A stretch of 64,000 nt of DNA, taken from contig OU452228.1 in the NCBI GenBank assembly GCA_911728455.2, positions 6,138,001 to 6,202,000 on the forward strand, given 5' to 3'. Below the pieces are notes generated by a model. The model made no database searches. It was not told the DNA's origin and was given only the letters and a program-made list of their open reading frames with translations. Position 1 is the first letter of the stretch. Every line of letters begins with the position of its first letter. Below, in pieces: positions 35,301 to 48,100 of the stretch. This stretch comes from Marthasterias glacialis (Eukaryota; Echinodermata; Asteroidea; Forcipulatida; Asteriidae). The position numbers were made by a program, and so were the translations under genes.

Positions 35301-35788
35301 TTGTTTTCACTCTTTTACAGCTTCGTGTACAAAAGTGCCATTAGACAGGCGTTTGAAGCGCATTCGGAGCAGTCCTGCTCCCTGGTGGTTTCAAGGTGGA
35401 AGATGGCCCTGGCTGGCCGGGAAAACCAGATTTTCGGATGCAGGACTATGGCAGCTACCTGCAGGTATAAAAAAATTCTCTCTAGCCTCATTATTTCTGG
35501 AGTTATTGGCCGTGGTGCTGCCGACTTCTTTTTTCGGCGTTTTTTTTTTTGCTGGCTTCGGTCCAGCACACACGTAAAGGCCGTGGCTATTGTTGACGTA
35601 CACACAGCATGGCCGTATGCACTGGACATCCTCGGGGTGTCCTCTCTCCGCGGTCCCTGGCATCCTCCTTGTTTATCCTGCTGCCCCAAGACCGGCATTT
35701 TCGGAAAGCCCATGAGCAGGGCTTTCCAACAGTGTTAGACTTGTCACTTTCCCACCATTACTTTGGGAGATAGAGCCGTTGCTAAGTC
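35301..35788. repeat. Satellite unit 73
   Basis: Has CTCTTTTACAG and ACGTAAAGGCCGTGG. The second is close to the ACGTAGAGGCCGTGG of units 77, 81 and 85, so this unit probably represents an older fourth-position member of the four-monomer repeat that follows. Confidence 0.92.
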
Positions 35789-38700
35789 TTGTTTTCACTC
35801 TGTTACAGCTTCGTGTACAAAAGTGCCATTAGACAGGCGTTTGAAGCGCATTCGGAGCAGCCCCGCTCTCTGGTGGTTTCAAGGTGGAAGATGGCCCTGG
35901 CTGGCCGGGAAAACCAGATTTTCAGAAGCAGGACTATGGCAGCTACCTGCAGGTATAAAAAATTTCTCTCTAGCTCCATTATTTCTGGAGTTATTGGCCG
36001 TGGTGCTGCCGACTTCTTTTTTCGGTGTTTTTTTTTTGCTGGCTTCGGTCCATCACACACGTAGCGGCCTTGGCTATTGTTGACGTACACACAGCATGGC
36101 CGTATGCACTGGACATCCTCGGGGTGTCCTCTCTCCGCGGTCCCTGGCATCCTCCCTGTTTATCCTGCAGCCCCAAGACCGGCATTTTTGGAAAGCCCAT
36201 GAGCAGGGCTTTCCAACAGTGTTAGACTTGTCACTTTCCCACATTACTTTGGGAGATAGAGCCGTTGCTAAGTATTGTTTTCACTCTGTTACAGCTTCGT
36301 GTACAAAAGTGCCATTAGACAGGCGTTTGAAACGCGTTCGAAGCAGCCCGCTCCCTGGTGGTTTCAAGTTGGAAGATGGCCCTGGCTGGCCAGGAAAACC
36401 AAATTTTCGGATGCAGGACTATGGCAGCTACCTGCAGGTATAAAAAATTTCTCTCTAGCCTCATTATTTCTGGAGTTATTGGCCGTGGTGCTGCCGACTT
36501 CTTTTATCGGCGTTTTTTTTTTGCTGGCTTCGGTCCAGCACACACGTAGCGGCCTTGGCTATTGTTGACGTACACTCAGCATGGCCGTATGCACTGGGCA
36601 TCCTCGGGGTGTCCTCTCTCCGCGGTCCCTGGCATCCTCCTTGTTTATCCTGCAGCCCCAAGACCAGCATTTTCGGAAAGCCCATGAGCAGGGCTTTCCA
36701 ACAGTGTTAGACTTGTCACTTTCCCACCATTACTTGGGGAGATAGAGCCATTGCTGAGTCTTGTTTTCACTCTGTTACAGCTTCGTGTACAAAAGTGCCA
36801 TTAGACAGGCGTTTGAAGCGCATTCGGAGCAGCCCCGCTCCCTGGTGGTTTCAAGGTGGAAGATGGCCCTGGCTGGCCGGGAAAACCAGATTTTCCGATG
36901 CAGGACTATGGCAGCTACCTGCAGGTATAAAAAATTTCTCTCTTGCCTCATTATTTCTGGAGTTATTGGCCGTGGTGCTGCCGACTTCTTTTTTCGGCGT
37001 TTTTTTTTTTGCTGGCTTCGGTCCAGCACACACGTAGCGGCCTTGGCTATTGTTGACGTACACTCAGCATGGCCGTATGCACTGGGCATCCTCGGGGTGT
37101 CCTCTCTCCGCGGTCCCTGGCATCCTCCTTGTTTATCCTGCAGCCCCAAGACCAGCATTTTCGGAAAGCCCATGAGCAGGGCTTTCCAACAGTGTTAGAC
37201 TTGTCACTTTCCCACCATTACTTGGGGAGATAGAGCCGTTGCTAAGTCTTGTTTTCACTCTGTTACAGCTTCGTGTACAAAAGTGCCATTAGACAGGCGT
37301 TTGAAGCGCATTCGGAGCAGTCCTGCTCCCTGGTGGTTTCAAGGTGGAAGATGGCCCTGGCTGGCCGGGAAAACCAGATTTTCGGATGCAGGACTATGGC
37401 AGCTACCTGCAGGTATAAAAAAATTCTCTCTAGCCTCATTATTTCTGGAGTTATTGGCTGTGGTGCTGCCGACTTCTTTTTTCGGCGTTTTTTTTTTGCT
37501 GGCTTCGGTCCAGCACACACGTAGAGGCCGTGGCTATTGTTGACGTACACACAGCATGGCCGTATGCACTGGACATCCTCGGGGTGTCCTCTCTCCGCGG
37601 TCCCTGGCATCCTCCTTGTTTATCCTGCTGCCCCAAGACCGGCATTTTCGGAAAGCCCATGAGCAGGGCTTTCCAACAGTGTTAGTCTTGGCACTTTCCC
37701 ACCATTACTTGGGGAAATAGAGCCGTTGCTAAGTCTTGTTTTCACTCTGTTACAGCTTCGTGTACAAAAGTGCCATTAGACAGGCGTTTGAAACGCATTC
37801 GGAGCAGCCCCGCTCCCTGGTGGTTTCAAGGTGGAAGATGGCCCTGGCTGGCCGGGAAAACCAGATTTTCGGATGCAGGACTATGGCAGCTACCTGCAGG
37901 TATAAAAAATTTCTCTCTAGCTCCATTATTTCTGGAGTTATTGGCCGTGGTGCTGCCGACTTCTTTTTTCGGTGTTTTTTTTTTGCTGGCTTCGGTCCAT
38001 CACACACGTAGCGGCCTTGGCTATTGTTGACGTACACACAGCATGGCCGTATGCACTGGACATCCTCGGGGTGTCCTCTCTCCGCGGTCCCTGGCATCCT
38101 CCCTGTTTATCCTGCAGCCCCAAGACCGGCATTTTTGGAAAGCCCATGAGCAGGGCTTTCCAACAGTGTTAGACTTGTCACTTTCCCACATTACTTTGGG
38201 AGATAGAGCCGTTGCTAAGTATTGTTTTCACTCTGTTACAGCTTCGTGTACAAAAGTGCCATTAGACAGGCGTTTGAAACGCGTTCGAAGCAGCCCCGCT
38301 CCCTGGTGGTTTCAAGTTGGAAGATGGCCCTGGCTGGCCAGGAAAACCAAATTTTCCGATGCAGGACTATGGCAGCTACCTGCAGGTATAAAAAATTTCT
38401 CTCTAGCCTCATTATTTCTGGAGTTATTGGCCGTGGTGCTGCCGACTTCTTTTTTCGGCGTTTTTTTTTTGCTGGCTTCGGTCCAGCACACACGTAGCGG
38501 CCTTGGCTATTGTTGACGTACACTCAGCATGGCCGTATGCACTGGGCATCCTCGGGGTGTCCTCTCTCCGCGGTCCCTGGCATCCTCCTTGTTTATCCTG
38601 CAGCCCCAAGACCAGCATTTTCGGAAAGCCCATGAGCAGGGCTTTCCAACAGAGTTAGACTTGTCACTTTCCCACCATTACTTTGGGAGATAGAGCCATT

Positions 38701-41630
38701 GCTGAGTCTTGTTTTCACTCTGTTACAGCTTCGTGTACAAAAGTGCCATTAGACAGGCGTTTGAAGCGCATTCGGAGCAGCCCCGCTCCCTGGTGGTTTC
38801 AAGGTGGAAGATGGCCCTGGCTGGCCGGGAAAACCAGATTTTCCGATGCAGGACTATGGCAGCTACCTGCAGGTATAAAAAATTTCTCTCTTGCCTCATT
38901 ATTTCTGGAGTTATTGGCCGTGGTGCTGCCGACTTCTTTTTTCGGCGTTTTTTTTTTGCTGGCTTCGGTCCAGCACACACGTAGCGGCCTTGGCTATTGT
39001 TGACGTACACTCAGCATGGCCGTATGCACTGGGCATCCTCGGGGTGTCCTCTCTCCGCGGTCCCTGGCATCCTCCTTGTTTATCCTGCAGCCCCAAGACC
39101 AGCATTTTCGGAAAGCCCATGAGCAGGGCTTTCCAACAGAGTTATACTTGTCACTTTCCCACCATTACTTGGGGAGATAGAGCCGTTGCTAAGTCTTGTT
39201 TTCACTCTGTTACAGCTTCGTGTACAAAAGTGCCATTAGACAGGCGTTTGAAGCGCATTCGGAGCAGTCCTGCTCCCTGGTGGTTTCAAGGTGGAAGATG
39301 GCCCTGGCTGGCCGGGAAAACCAGATTTTCGGATGCAGGACTATGGCAGCTACCTGCAGGTATAAAAAAATTCTCTCTAGCCTCATTATTTCTGGAGTTA
39401 TTGGCTGTGGTGCTGCCGACTTCTTTTTTCGGCGTTTTTTTTTTGCTGGCTTCGGTCCAGCACACACGTAGAGGCCGTGGCTATTGTTGACGTACACACA
39501 GCATGGCCGTATGCACTGGACATCCTCGGGGTGTCCTCTCTCCGCGGTCCCTGGCATCCTCCTTGTTTATCCTGCTGCCCCAAGACCGGCATTTTCGGAA
39601 AGCCCATGAGCAGGGCTTTCCAACAGTGTTAGTCTTGGCACTTTCCCACCATTACTTGGGGAAATAGAGCCGTTGCTAAGTCTTGTTTTCACTCTGTTAC
39701 AGCTTCGTGTACAAAAGTGCCATTAGACAGGCGTTTGAAGCGCATTCGGAGCAGCCCCGCTCCCTGGTGGTTTCAAGGTGGAAGATGGCCCTGGCTGGCC
39801 GGGAAAACCAGATTTTCGGATGCAGGACTATGGCAGCTACCTGCAGGTATAAAAAATTTCTCTCTAGCTCCATTATTTTCTGGAGTTATTGGCCGTGGTG
39901 CTGCCGACTTCTTTTTTCGGTGTTTTTTTTTTGCTGGCTTCGGTCCATCACACACGTAGCGGCCTTGGCTATTGTTGACGTACACACAGCATGGCCGTAT
40001 GCACTGGACATCCTCGGGGTGTCCTCTCTCCGCGGTCCCTGGCATCCTCCCTGTTTATCCTGCAGCCCCAAGACCGGCATTTTTGGAAAGCCCATGAGCA
40101 GGGCTTTCCAACAGTGTTAGACTTGTCACTTTCCCACATTACTTTGGGAGATAGAGCCGTTGCTAAGTATTGTTTTCACTCTGTTACAGCTTCGTGTACA
40201 AAAATGCCATTAGACAGGCGTTTGAAACGCGTTCGAAGCAGCCCCGCTCCCTGGTCGTTTCAAGTTGGAAGATGGCCCTGGCTGGCCAGGAAAACCAAAT
40301 TTTCCGATGCAGGACTATGGCAGCTACCTGCAGGTATAAAAAATTTCTCTCTAGCCTCATTATTTCTGGAGTTATTGGCCGTGGTGCTGCCGACTTCTTT
40401 TTTCGGCGTTTTTTTTTTGCTGGCTTCGGTCCAGCACACACGTAGCGGCCTTGGCTATTGTTGACGTACACTCAGCATGGCCGTATGCACTGGCCATCCT
40501 CGGGGTGTCCTCTCTCCGCGGTCCCTGGCATCCTCCTTGTTTATCCTGCAGCCCCAAGACCAGCATTTTCGGAAAGCCCATGAGCAGGGCTTTCCAACAG
40601 AGTTAGACTTGTCACTTTCCCACCATTACTTTGGGAGATAGAGCCATTGCTGAGTCTTGTTTTCACTCTGTTACAGCTTCGTGTACAAAAGTGCCATTAG
40701 ACAGGCGTTTGAAGCGCATTCGGAGCAGCCCCGCTCCCTGGTGGTTTCAAGGTGGAAGATGGCCCTGGCTGGCCGGGAAAACCAGATTTTCCGATGCAGG
40801 ACTATGGCAGCTACCTGCAGGTATAAAAAATTTCTCTCTTGCCTCATTATTTCTGGAGTTATTGGCCGTGGTGCTGCCGACTTCTTTTTTCGGCGTTTTT
40901 TTATTGCTGGCTTCGGTCCAGCACACACGTAGCGGCCTTGGCTATTGTTGACGTACACTCAGCATGGCCGTATGCACTGGGCATCCTCGGGGTGTCCTCT
41001 CTCCGCGGTCCCTGGCATCCTCCTTGTTTATCCTGCAGCCCCAAGACCGGCATTTTCGGAAAGCCCATGAGCAGGGCTTTCCAACAGAGTTAGACTTGTC
41101 ACTTTCCCACCATTACTTGGGGAGATAGAGCCGTTGCTAAGTCTTGTTTTCACTCTGTTACAGCTTCGTGTACAAAAGTGCCATTAGACAGGCGTTTGAA
41201 GCGCATTCGGAGCAGTCCTGCTCCCTGGTGGTTTCAAGGTGGAAGATGGCCCTGGCTGGCCGGGAAAACCAGATTTTCGGATGCAGGACTATGGCAGCTA
41301 CCTGCAGGTATAAAAAAATTCTCTCTAGCCTCATTATTTCTGGAGTTATTGGCCGTGGTGCTGCCGACTTCTTTTTACGGCGTTTTTTTTTTGCTGGCTT
41401 CGGTCCAGCACACACGTAGAGGCCGTGGCTATTGTTGACGTACACACAGCATGGCCGTATGCACTGGACATCCTCGGGGTGTCCTCTCTCCGCGGTCCCT
41501 GGCATCCTCCTTGTTTATCCTGCAGCCCCAAAACCGGCATTTTTAGAAAGCCCATGAGCAGGGCTTTCCAACAGTGTTAGACTTGTCACTTTCCCACCAT
41601 TACTTTGGGAGATAGAGCCGTTGCTAAGTA
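35789..41630. repeat. Four-monomer higher-order repeat, three copies (units 74-85)
   Basis: Anchors 35789, 36275, 36761, 37249; 37736, 38222, 38709, 39196; 39683, 40170, 40657, 41144, a period of 1,947-1,948 bp. Each second-position unit (75, 79, 83) is preceded by CCCACATTAC (one base short) and has CGTTCGAAGCAG. Third-position units have GAGCCATTGCTGAG and TCTCTTGCCTC. Fourth-position units have ACGTAGAGGCCGTGG. Copies two and three share ACAGAGTTAG, absent from copy one, so they are closer to each other. Confidence 0.94.
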
Positions 41631-42118
41631 TTGTTTTCACTCTGTTACAGCTTCGTGTACAAAAGTGCCATTAGACAGGCGTTTGAAACGCGTTCGGAGC
41701 AGCAACGCTCCCTGGTGGTTTCAAGTTGGAAGATGGCCCTGGCTGGCCAGGAAAACCAAATTTTTCGATGCAGGACTATGGCAGCTACCTGCAGGTATAA
41801 AAAATTTCTCTCTAGCTCCATTATTTCTGGAGTTATTGGCCGTGGTGCTGCCGACTTCTTTTTTCGGCGTTTTTTTTTTTGCTGGCTTCGGTCCAGCACA
41901 CACGTAGCGGCCTTGGCTATTGTTGACGTACACACAGCATGGCCGTATGCACTGGACATCCTCGGGGTGTCCTCTCTCCGCTGTCCCTGGCATCCTCCTT
42001 GTTTATCCTGCTGCCCCAAGACCGGCATTTTCGGAAAGCCCATGAGCAGGGCTTTCCAACAGTGTTAGACTTGTCACTTTCCCACCATTACTTGGGGAAA
42101 TAGAGCCGTTGCTAAGTC
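41631..42118. repeat. Satellite unit 86
   Basis: Has AGCAGCAACGCTCC, AATTTTTCGATG and CTCCGCTGTCC. It belongs to the same type as units 89 and 93 and may mark the start of the three-monomer block to its right. Confidence 0.92.
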
Positions 42119-45100
42119 TTGTTTTCACTCTGTTACAGCTTCGTGTACAAAAGTGCCATTAGACAGGCGTTTGAAACGCATTCGGAGCAGCCCCGCTCCC
42201 TGGTGGTTTCAAGGTGGAAGATGGCCCTGGCTGGCCGGGAAAACCAGATTTTCGGATGCAGGACTATGGCAGCTACCTGCAGGTATAAACAATTTCTCTC
42301 TAGCTCCATTATTTCTGGAGTTATTGGCCGTGGTGCTGCCGACTTCTTTTTTCGGTGTTTTTTTTTTGCTGGCTTCGGTCCATCACACACGTAGCGGCCT
42401 TGGCTATTGTTGACGTACACACAGCATGGCCGTATGCACTGGACATCCTCGGGGTGTCCTCTCTCCGCGGTCCCTGGCATCCTCCTTGTTCATCCTGCTG
42501 CCCCAAGACCGGCATTTTCGGAAAACCCATGAGCAGGGCTTTCCAACAGTGTTAGACTTGTCACTTTCCCACCATTACTTGGGGAAATAGAGCCGTTGCT
42601 AAGTTTTGTTTTCACTCTGTTACAGCTTCGTGTACAAAAGTGCCATTAGACAGGCGTTTGAAGCGCATTCGGAGCAGTCCTGCTCCCTGGTGGTTTCAAG
42701 GTGGAAGATGGCCCTGGCTGGCCGGGAAAACCAGATTTTCGGATGCAGGACTATGGCAACTACCTGCAGGTATAAAAAATTTCTCTCTAGCTCCATTATT
42801 TCTGGAGTTATTGGCCGTGGTGCTGCCGACTTCTTTTTTCGGTGTTTTTTTTTTGCTGGCTTCGGTCCATCACACACGTAGCGGCCTTGGCTATTGTTGA
42901 CGTACACACAGCATGGCCGTATGCACTGGACATCCTCGGGGTGTCCTCTCTCCGCGGTCCCTGGCATCCTCCCTGTTTATCCTGCTGCCCCAAGACCGGC
43001 ATTTTCGGAAAGCCCATGAGCAGGGCTTTCCAACAGTGTTGGACTTGTCACTTTCCCACCATTACTTTGGGAGATAGAGCCGTTGCTAAGTATTGTTTTC
43101 ACTCTGTTACAGCTTCGTGTACAAAAGTGCCATTAGACAGGCGTTTGAAACACGTTCGGAGCAGCAACGCTCCCTGGTGGTTTCAAGTTGGAAGATGGCC
43201 CTGGCTGGCCAGGAAAACCAAATTTTCCGATGCAGGACTATGGCAGCTACCTGCAGGTATAAAAAATTTCTCTCTAGCTCCATTATTTCTGGAGTTATTG
43301 GCCGTGGTGCTGCCGACTTCTTTTTTCGGCGTTTTTTTTTTTGCTGGCTTCGGTCCAGCACACACGTAGCGGCCTTGGCTATTGTTGACGTACACACAGC
43401 ATGGCCGTATGCACTGGACATCCTCGGGGTGTCCTCTCTCCGCTGTCCCTGGCATCCTCCTTGTTTATCCTGCTGCCCCAAGACCGGCATCTCGGAAAGC
43501 CCATGAGCAGGGCTTTCCAACAGTGTTAGACTTGTCACTTTCCCACCATTACTTGGGGAAATAGAGCCGTTGCTAAGTCTTGTTTTCACTCTGTTACAGC
43601 TTCGTGTACAAAAGTGCCATTAGACAGGCGTTTGAAACGCATTCGGAGCAGCCCCGCTCCCTGGTGGTTTCAAGGTGGAAGATGGCCCTGGCTGGCCGGG
43701 AAAACCAGATTTTCGGATGCAGGACTATGGCAGCTACCTGCAGGTATAAACAATTTCTCTCTAGCTCCATTATTTCTGGAGTTATTGGCCGTGGTGCTGC
43801 CGACTTCTTTTTTCGGTGTTTTTTTTTTTGCTGGCTTCGGTCCATCACACACGTAGCGGCCTTGGCTATTGTTGACGTACACACAGCATGGCCGTATGCA
43901 CTGGACATCCTCGGGGTGTCCTCTCTCCGCGGTCCCTGGCATCCTCCTTGTTCATCCTGCTGCCCCAAGACCGGCATTTTCGGAAAACCCATGAGCAGGG
44001 CTTTCCAACAGTGTTAGACTTGTCACTTTCCCACCATTACTTGGGGAAATAGAGCCGTTGCTAAGTTTTGTTTTCACTCTGTTACAGCTTCGTGTACAAA
44101 AGTGCCATTAGACAGGCGTTTGAAGCGCATTCGGAGCAGTCCTGCTCCCTGGTGGTTTCAAGGTGGAAGATGGCCCTGGCTGGCCGGGAAAACCAGATTT
44201 TCGGATGCAGGACTATGGCAACTACCTGCAGGTATAAAAAATTTCTCTCTAGCTCCATTATTTCTGGAGTTATTGGCCGTGGTGCTGCCGACTTCTTTTT
44301 TCGGTGTTTTTTTTTTGCTTGCTTCGGTCCATCACACACGTAGCGGCCTTGGCTATTGTTGACGTACACACAGCATGGCCGTATGCACTGGACATCCTCG
44401 GGGTGTCCTCTCTCCGCGGTCCCTGGCATCCTCCCTGTTTATCCTGCTGCCCGAAGACCGGCATTTTCGGAAAGCCCATGAGCAGGGCTTTCCAACAGTG
44501 TTAGACTTGTCACTTTCCCACCATTACTTTGGGAGATAGAGCCGTTGCTAAGTTTTGTTTTCACTCTGTTACAGCTTCGTGTACAAAAGTGCCATTAGAC
44601 AGGCGTTTGAAGCGCATTCGGAGCAGTCCTGCTCCCTGGTGGTTTCAAGGTGGAAGATGGCCCTGGCTGGCCGGGAAAACCAGATTTTCGGATGCAGGAC
44701 TATGGCAACTACCTGCAGGTATAAAAAATTTCTCTCTAGCTCCATTATTTCTGGAGTTATTGGCCGTGGTGCTGCCGACTTCTTTTTTCGGTGTTTTTTT
44801 TTTGCTGGCTTCGGTCCATCACACACGTAGCGGCCTTGGCTATTGTTGACGTACACACAGCATGGCCGTATGCACTGGACATCCTCGGGGTGTCCTCTCT
44901 CCGCGGTCCCTGGCATCCTCCCTGTTTATCCTGCTGCCCCAAGACCGGCATTTTCGGAAAGCCCATGAGCAGGGCTTTCCAACAGTGTTGGACTTGTCAC
45001 TTTCCCACCATTACTTTGGGAGATAGAGCCGTTGCTAAGTATTGTTTTCACTCTGTTACAGCTTCGTGTACAAAAGTGCCATTAGACAGGCGTTTGAAAC

Positions 45101-48100
45101 ACGTTCGGAGCAGCAACGCTCCCTGGTGGTTTCAAGTTGGAAGATGGCCCTGGCTGGCCAGGAAAACCAAATTTTCCGATGCAGGACTATGGCAGCTACC
45201 TGCAGGTATAAAAAATTTCTCTCTAGCTCCATTATTTCTGGAGTTATTGGCCGTGGTGCTGCCGACTTCTTTTTTCGGCGTTTTTTTTTTTGCTGGCTTC
45301 GGTCCAGCACACACGTACACACAGCATGGCCGTATGCACTGGACATCCTCGGGGTGTCCTCTCTCCGCTGTCCCTGGCATCCTCCTTGTTTATCCTGCTG
45401 CCCCAAGACCGGCATCTCGGAAAGCCCATGAGCAGGGCTTTCCAACAGTGTTAGACTTGTCACTTTCCCACCATTACTTGGGGAAATAGAGCCGTTGCTA
45501 AGTCTTGTTTTCACTCTGTTACAGCTTCGTGTACAAAAGTGCCATTAGACAGGCGTTTGAAACGCATTCGGAGCAGCCCCGCTCCCTGGTGGTTTCAAGG
45601 TGGAAGATGGCCCTGGCTGGCCGGGAAAACCAGATTTTCGGATGCAGGACTATGGCAGCTACCTGCAGGTATAAACAATTTCTCTCTAGCTCCATTATTT
45701 CTGGAGTTATTGGCCGTGGTGCTGCCGACTTCTTTTTTCGGTGTTTTTTTTTTTGCTGGCTTCGGTCCATCACACACGTAGCGGCCTTGGCTATTGTTGA
45801 CGTACACACAGCATGGCCGTATGCACTGGACATCCTCGGGGTGTCCTCTCTCCGCGGTCCCTGGCATCCTCCTTGTTCATCCTGCTGCCCCAAGACCGGC
45901 ATTTTCGGAAAACCCATGAGCAGGGCTTTCCAACAGTGTTAGACTTGTCACTTTCCCACCATTACTTGGGGAAATAGAGCCGTTGCTAAGTTTTGTTTTC
46001 ACTCTGTTACAGCTTCGTGTACAAAAGTGCCATTAGACAGGCGTTTGAAGCGCATTCGGAGCAGTCCTGCTCCCTGGTGGTTTCAAGGTGGAAGATGGCC
46101 CTGGCTGGCCGGGAAAACCAGATTTTCGGATGCAGGACTATGGCAACTACCTGCAGGTATAAAAAATTTCTCTCTAGCTCCATTATTTCTGGAGTTATTG
46201 GCCGTGGTGCTGCCGACTTCTTTTTTCGGTGTTTTTTTTTTGCTTGCTTCGGTCCATCACACACGTAGCGGCCTTGGCTATTGTTGACGTACACACAGCA
46301 TGGCCGTATGCACTGGACATCCTCGGGGTGTCCTCTCTCCGCGGTCCCTGGCATCCTCCCTGTTTATCCTGCTGCCCGAAGACCGGCATTTTCGGAAAGC
46401 CCATGAGCAGGGCTTTCCAACAGTGTTAGACTTGTCACTTTCCCACCATTACTTTGGGAGATAGAGCCGTTGCTAAGTATTGTTTTCACTCTGTTACAGC
46501 TTCGTGTACAGAAGTGCCATTAGACAGGCGTTTGAAACGCGTTCGGAGCAGCCCCGCTCCCTGGTGGTTTCAAGTTGGAAGATGGCCCTGGCTGGCCAGG
46601 AAAACCAAATTTTTCGATGCAGGACTATGGCAGCTACCTGCAGGTATAAAAAATTTCTCTCTAGCCTCATTATTTCTGGAGTTATTGGCCGTGGTGCTGC
46701 CGACTTCTTTTTTCGGTGTTTTTTTTTTTGCTGGCTTCGGTCCAGCACACACGTAGCGGCCTTGGCTATTGTTGACGTACACACAGCATGGCCGTATGCA
46801 CTGGACATCCTCGGGGTGTCCTCTCTCCGCGGTCCCTGGCATCCTCCTTGTTTATCCTGCTGCCCCAAGACCGGCATTTTCGGAAAGCCCATGAGCAGGG
46901 CTTTCCAACAGTGTTAGACTTGTCACTTTCCCACCATTACTTGGGGAAATAGAGCCGTTGCTAAGTCTTGTTTTCACTCTGTTACAGCTTCGTGTACAAA
47001 AGTGCCATTAGACAGGCGTTTGAAACGCATTCGGAGCAGCCCCGCTCCCTGGTGGTTTCAAGGTGGAAGATGGCCCTAGCTGGCCGGGAAAACCAGATTT
47101 TCGGATGCAGGACTATGGCAGCTACCTGCAGGTATAAACAATTTCTCTCTAGCTCCATTATTTCTGGAGTTATTGGCCGTGGTGCTGCCGACTTCTTTTT
47201 TCGGTGTTTTTTTTTTGCTGGCTTCGGTCCATCACACACGTAGCGGCCTTGGCTATTGTTGACGTACACACAGCATGGCCGTATGCACTGGACATCCTCG
47301 GGGTGTCCTCTCTCCGCGGTCCCTGGCATCCTCCTTGTTCATCCTGCTGCCCCAAGACCGGCATTTTCGGAAAACCCATGAGCAGGGCTTTCCAACAGTG
47401 TTAGACTTGTCACTTTCCCACCATTACTTGGGGAAATAGAGCCGTTGCTAAGTTTTGTTTTCACTCTGTTACAGCTTCGTGTACAAAAGTGCCATTAGAC
47501 AGGCGTTTGAAGCGCATTCGGAGCAGTCCTGCTCCCTGGTGGTTTCAAGGTGGAAGATGGCCCTGGCTGGCCGGGAAAACCAGATTTTCGGATGCAGGAC
47601 TATGGCAACTACCTGCAGGTATAAAAAATTTCTCTCTAGCTCCATTATTTCTGGAGTTATTGGCCGTGGTGCTGCCGACTTCTTTTTTCGGTGTTTTTTT
47701 TTTTGCTGGCTTCGGTCCATCACACACGTAGCGGCCTTGGCTATTGTTGACGTACACACAGCATGGCCGTATGCACTGGACATCCTCGGGGTGTCCTCTC
47801 TCCGCGGTCCCTGGCATCCTCCCTGTTTATCCTGCTGCCCCAAGACCGGCATTTTCGGAAAGCCCATGAGCAGGGCTTTCCAACAGTGTTAGACTTGTCA
47901 CTTTCCCACCATTACTTTGGGAGATAGAGCCGTTGCTAAGTATTGTTTTCACTCTGTTACAGCTTCGTGTACAGAAGTGCCATTAGACAGGCGTTTGAAA
48001 CGCGTTCGGAGCAGCCCCGCTCCCTGGTGGTTTCAAGTTGGAAGATGGCCCTGGCTGGCCAGGAAAACCAAATTTGTCGATGCAGGACTATGGCAGCTAC

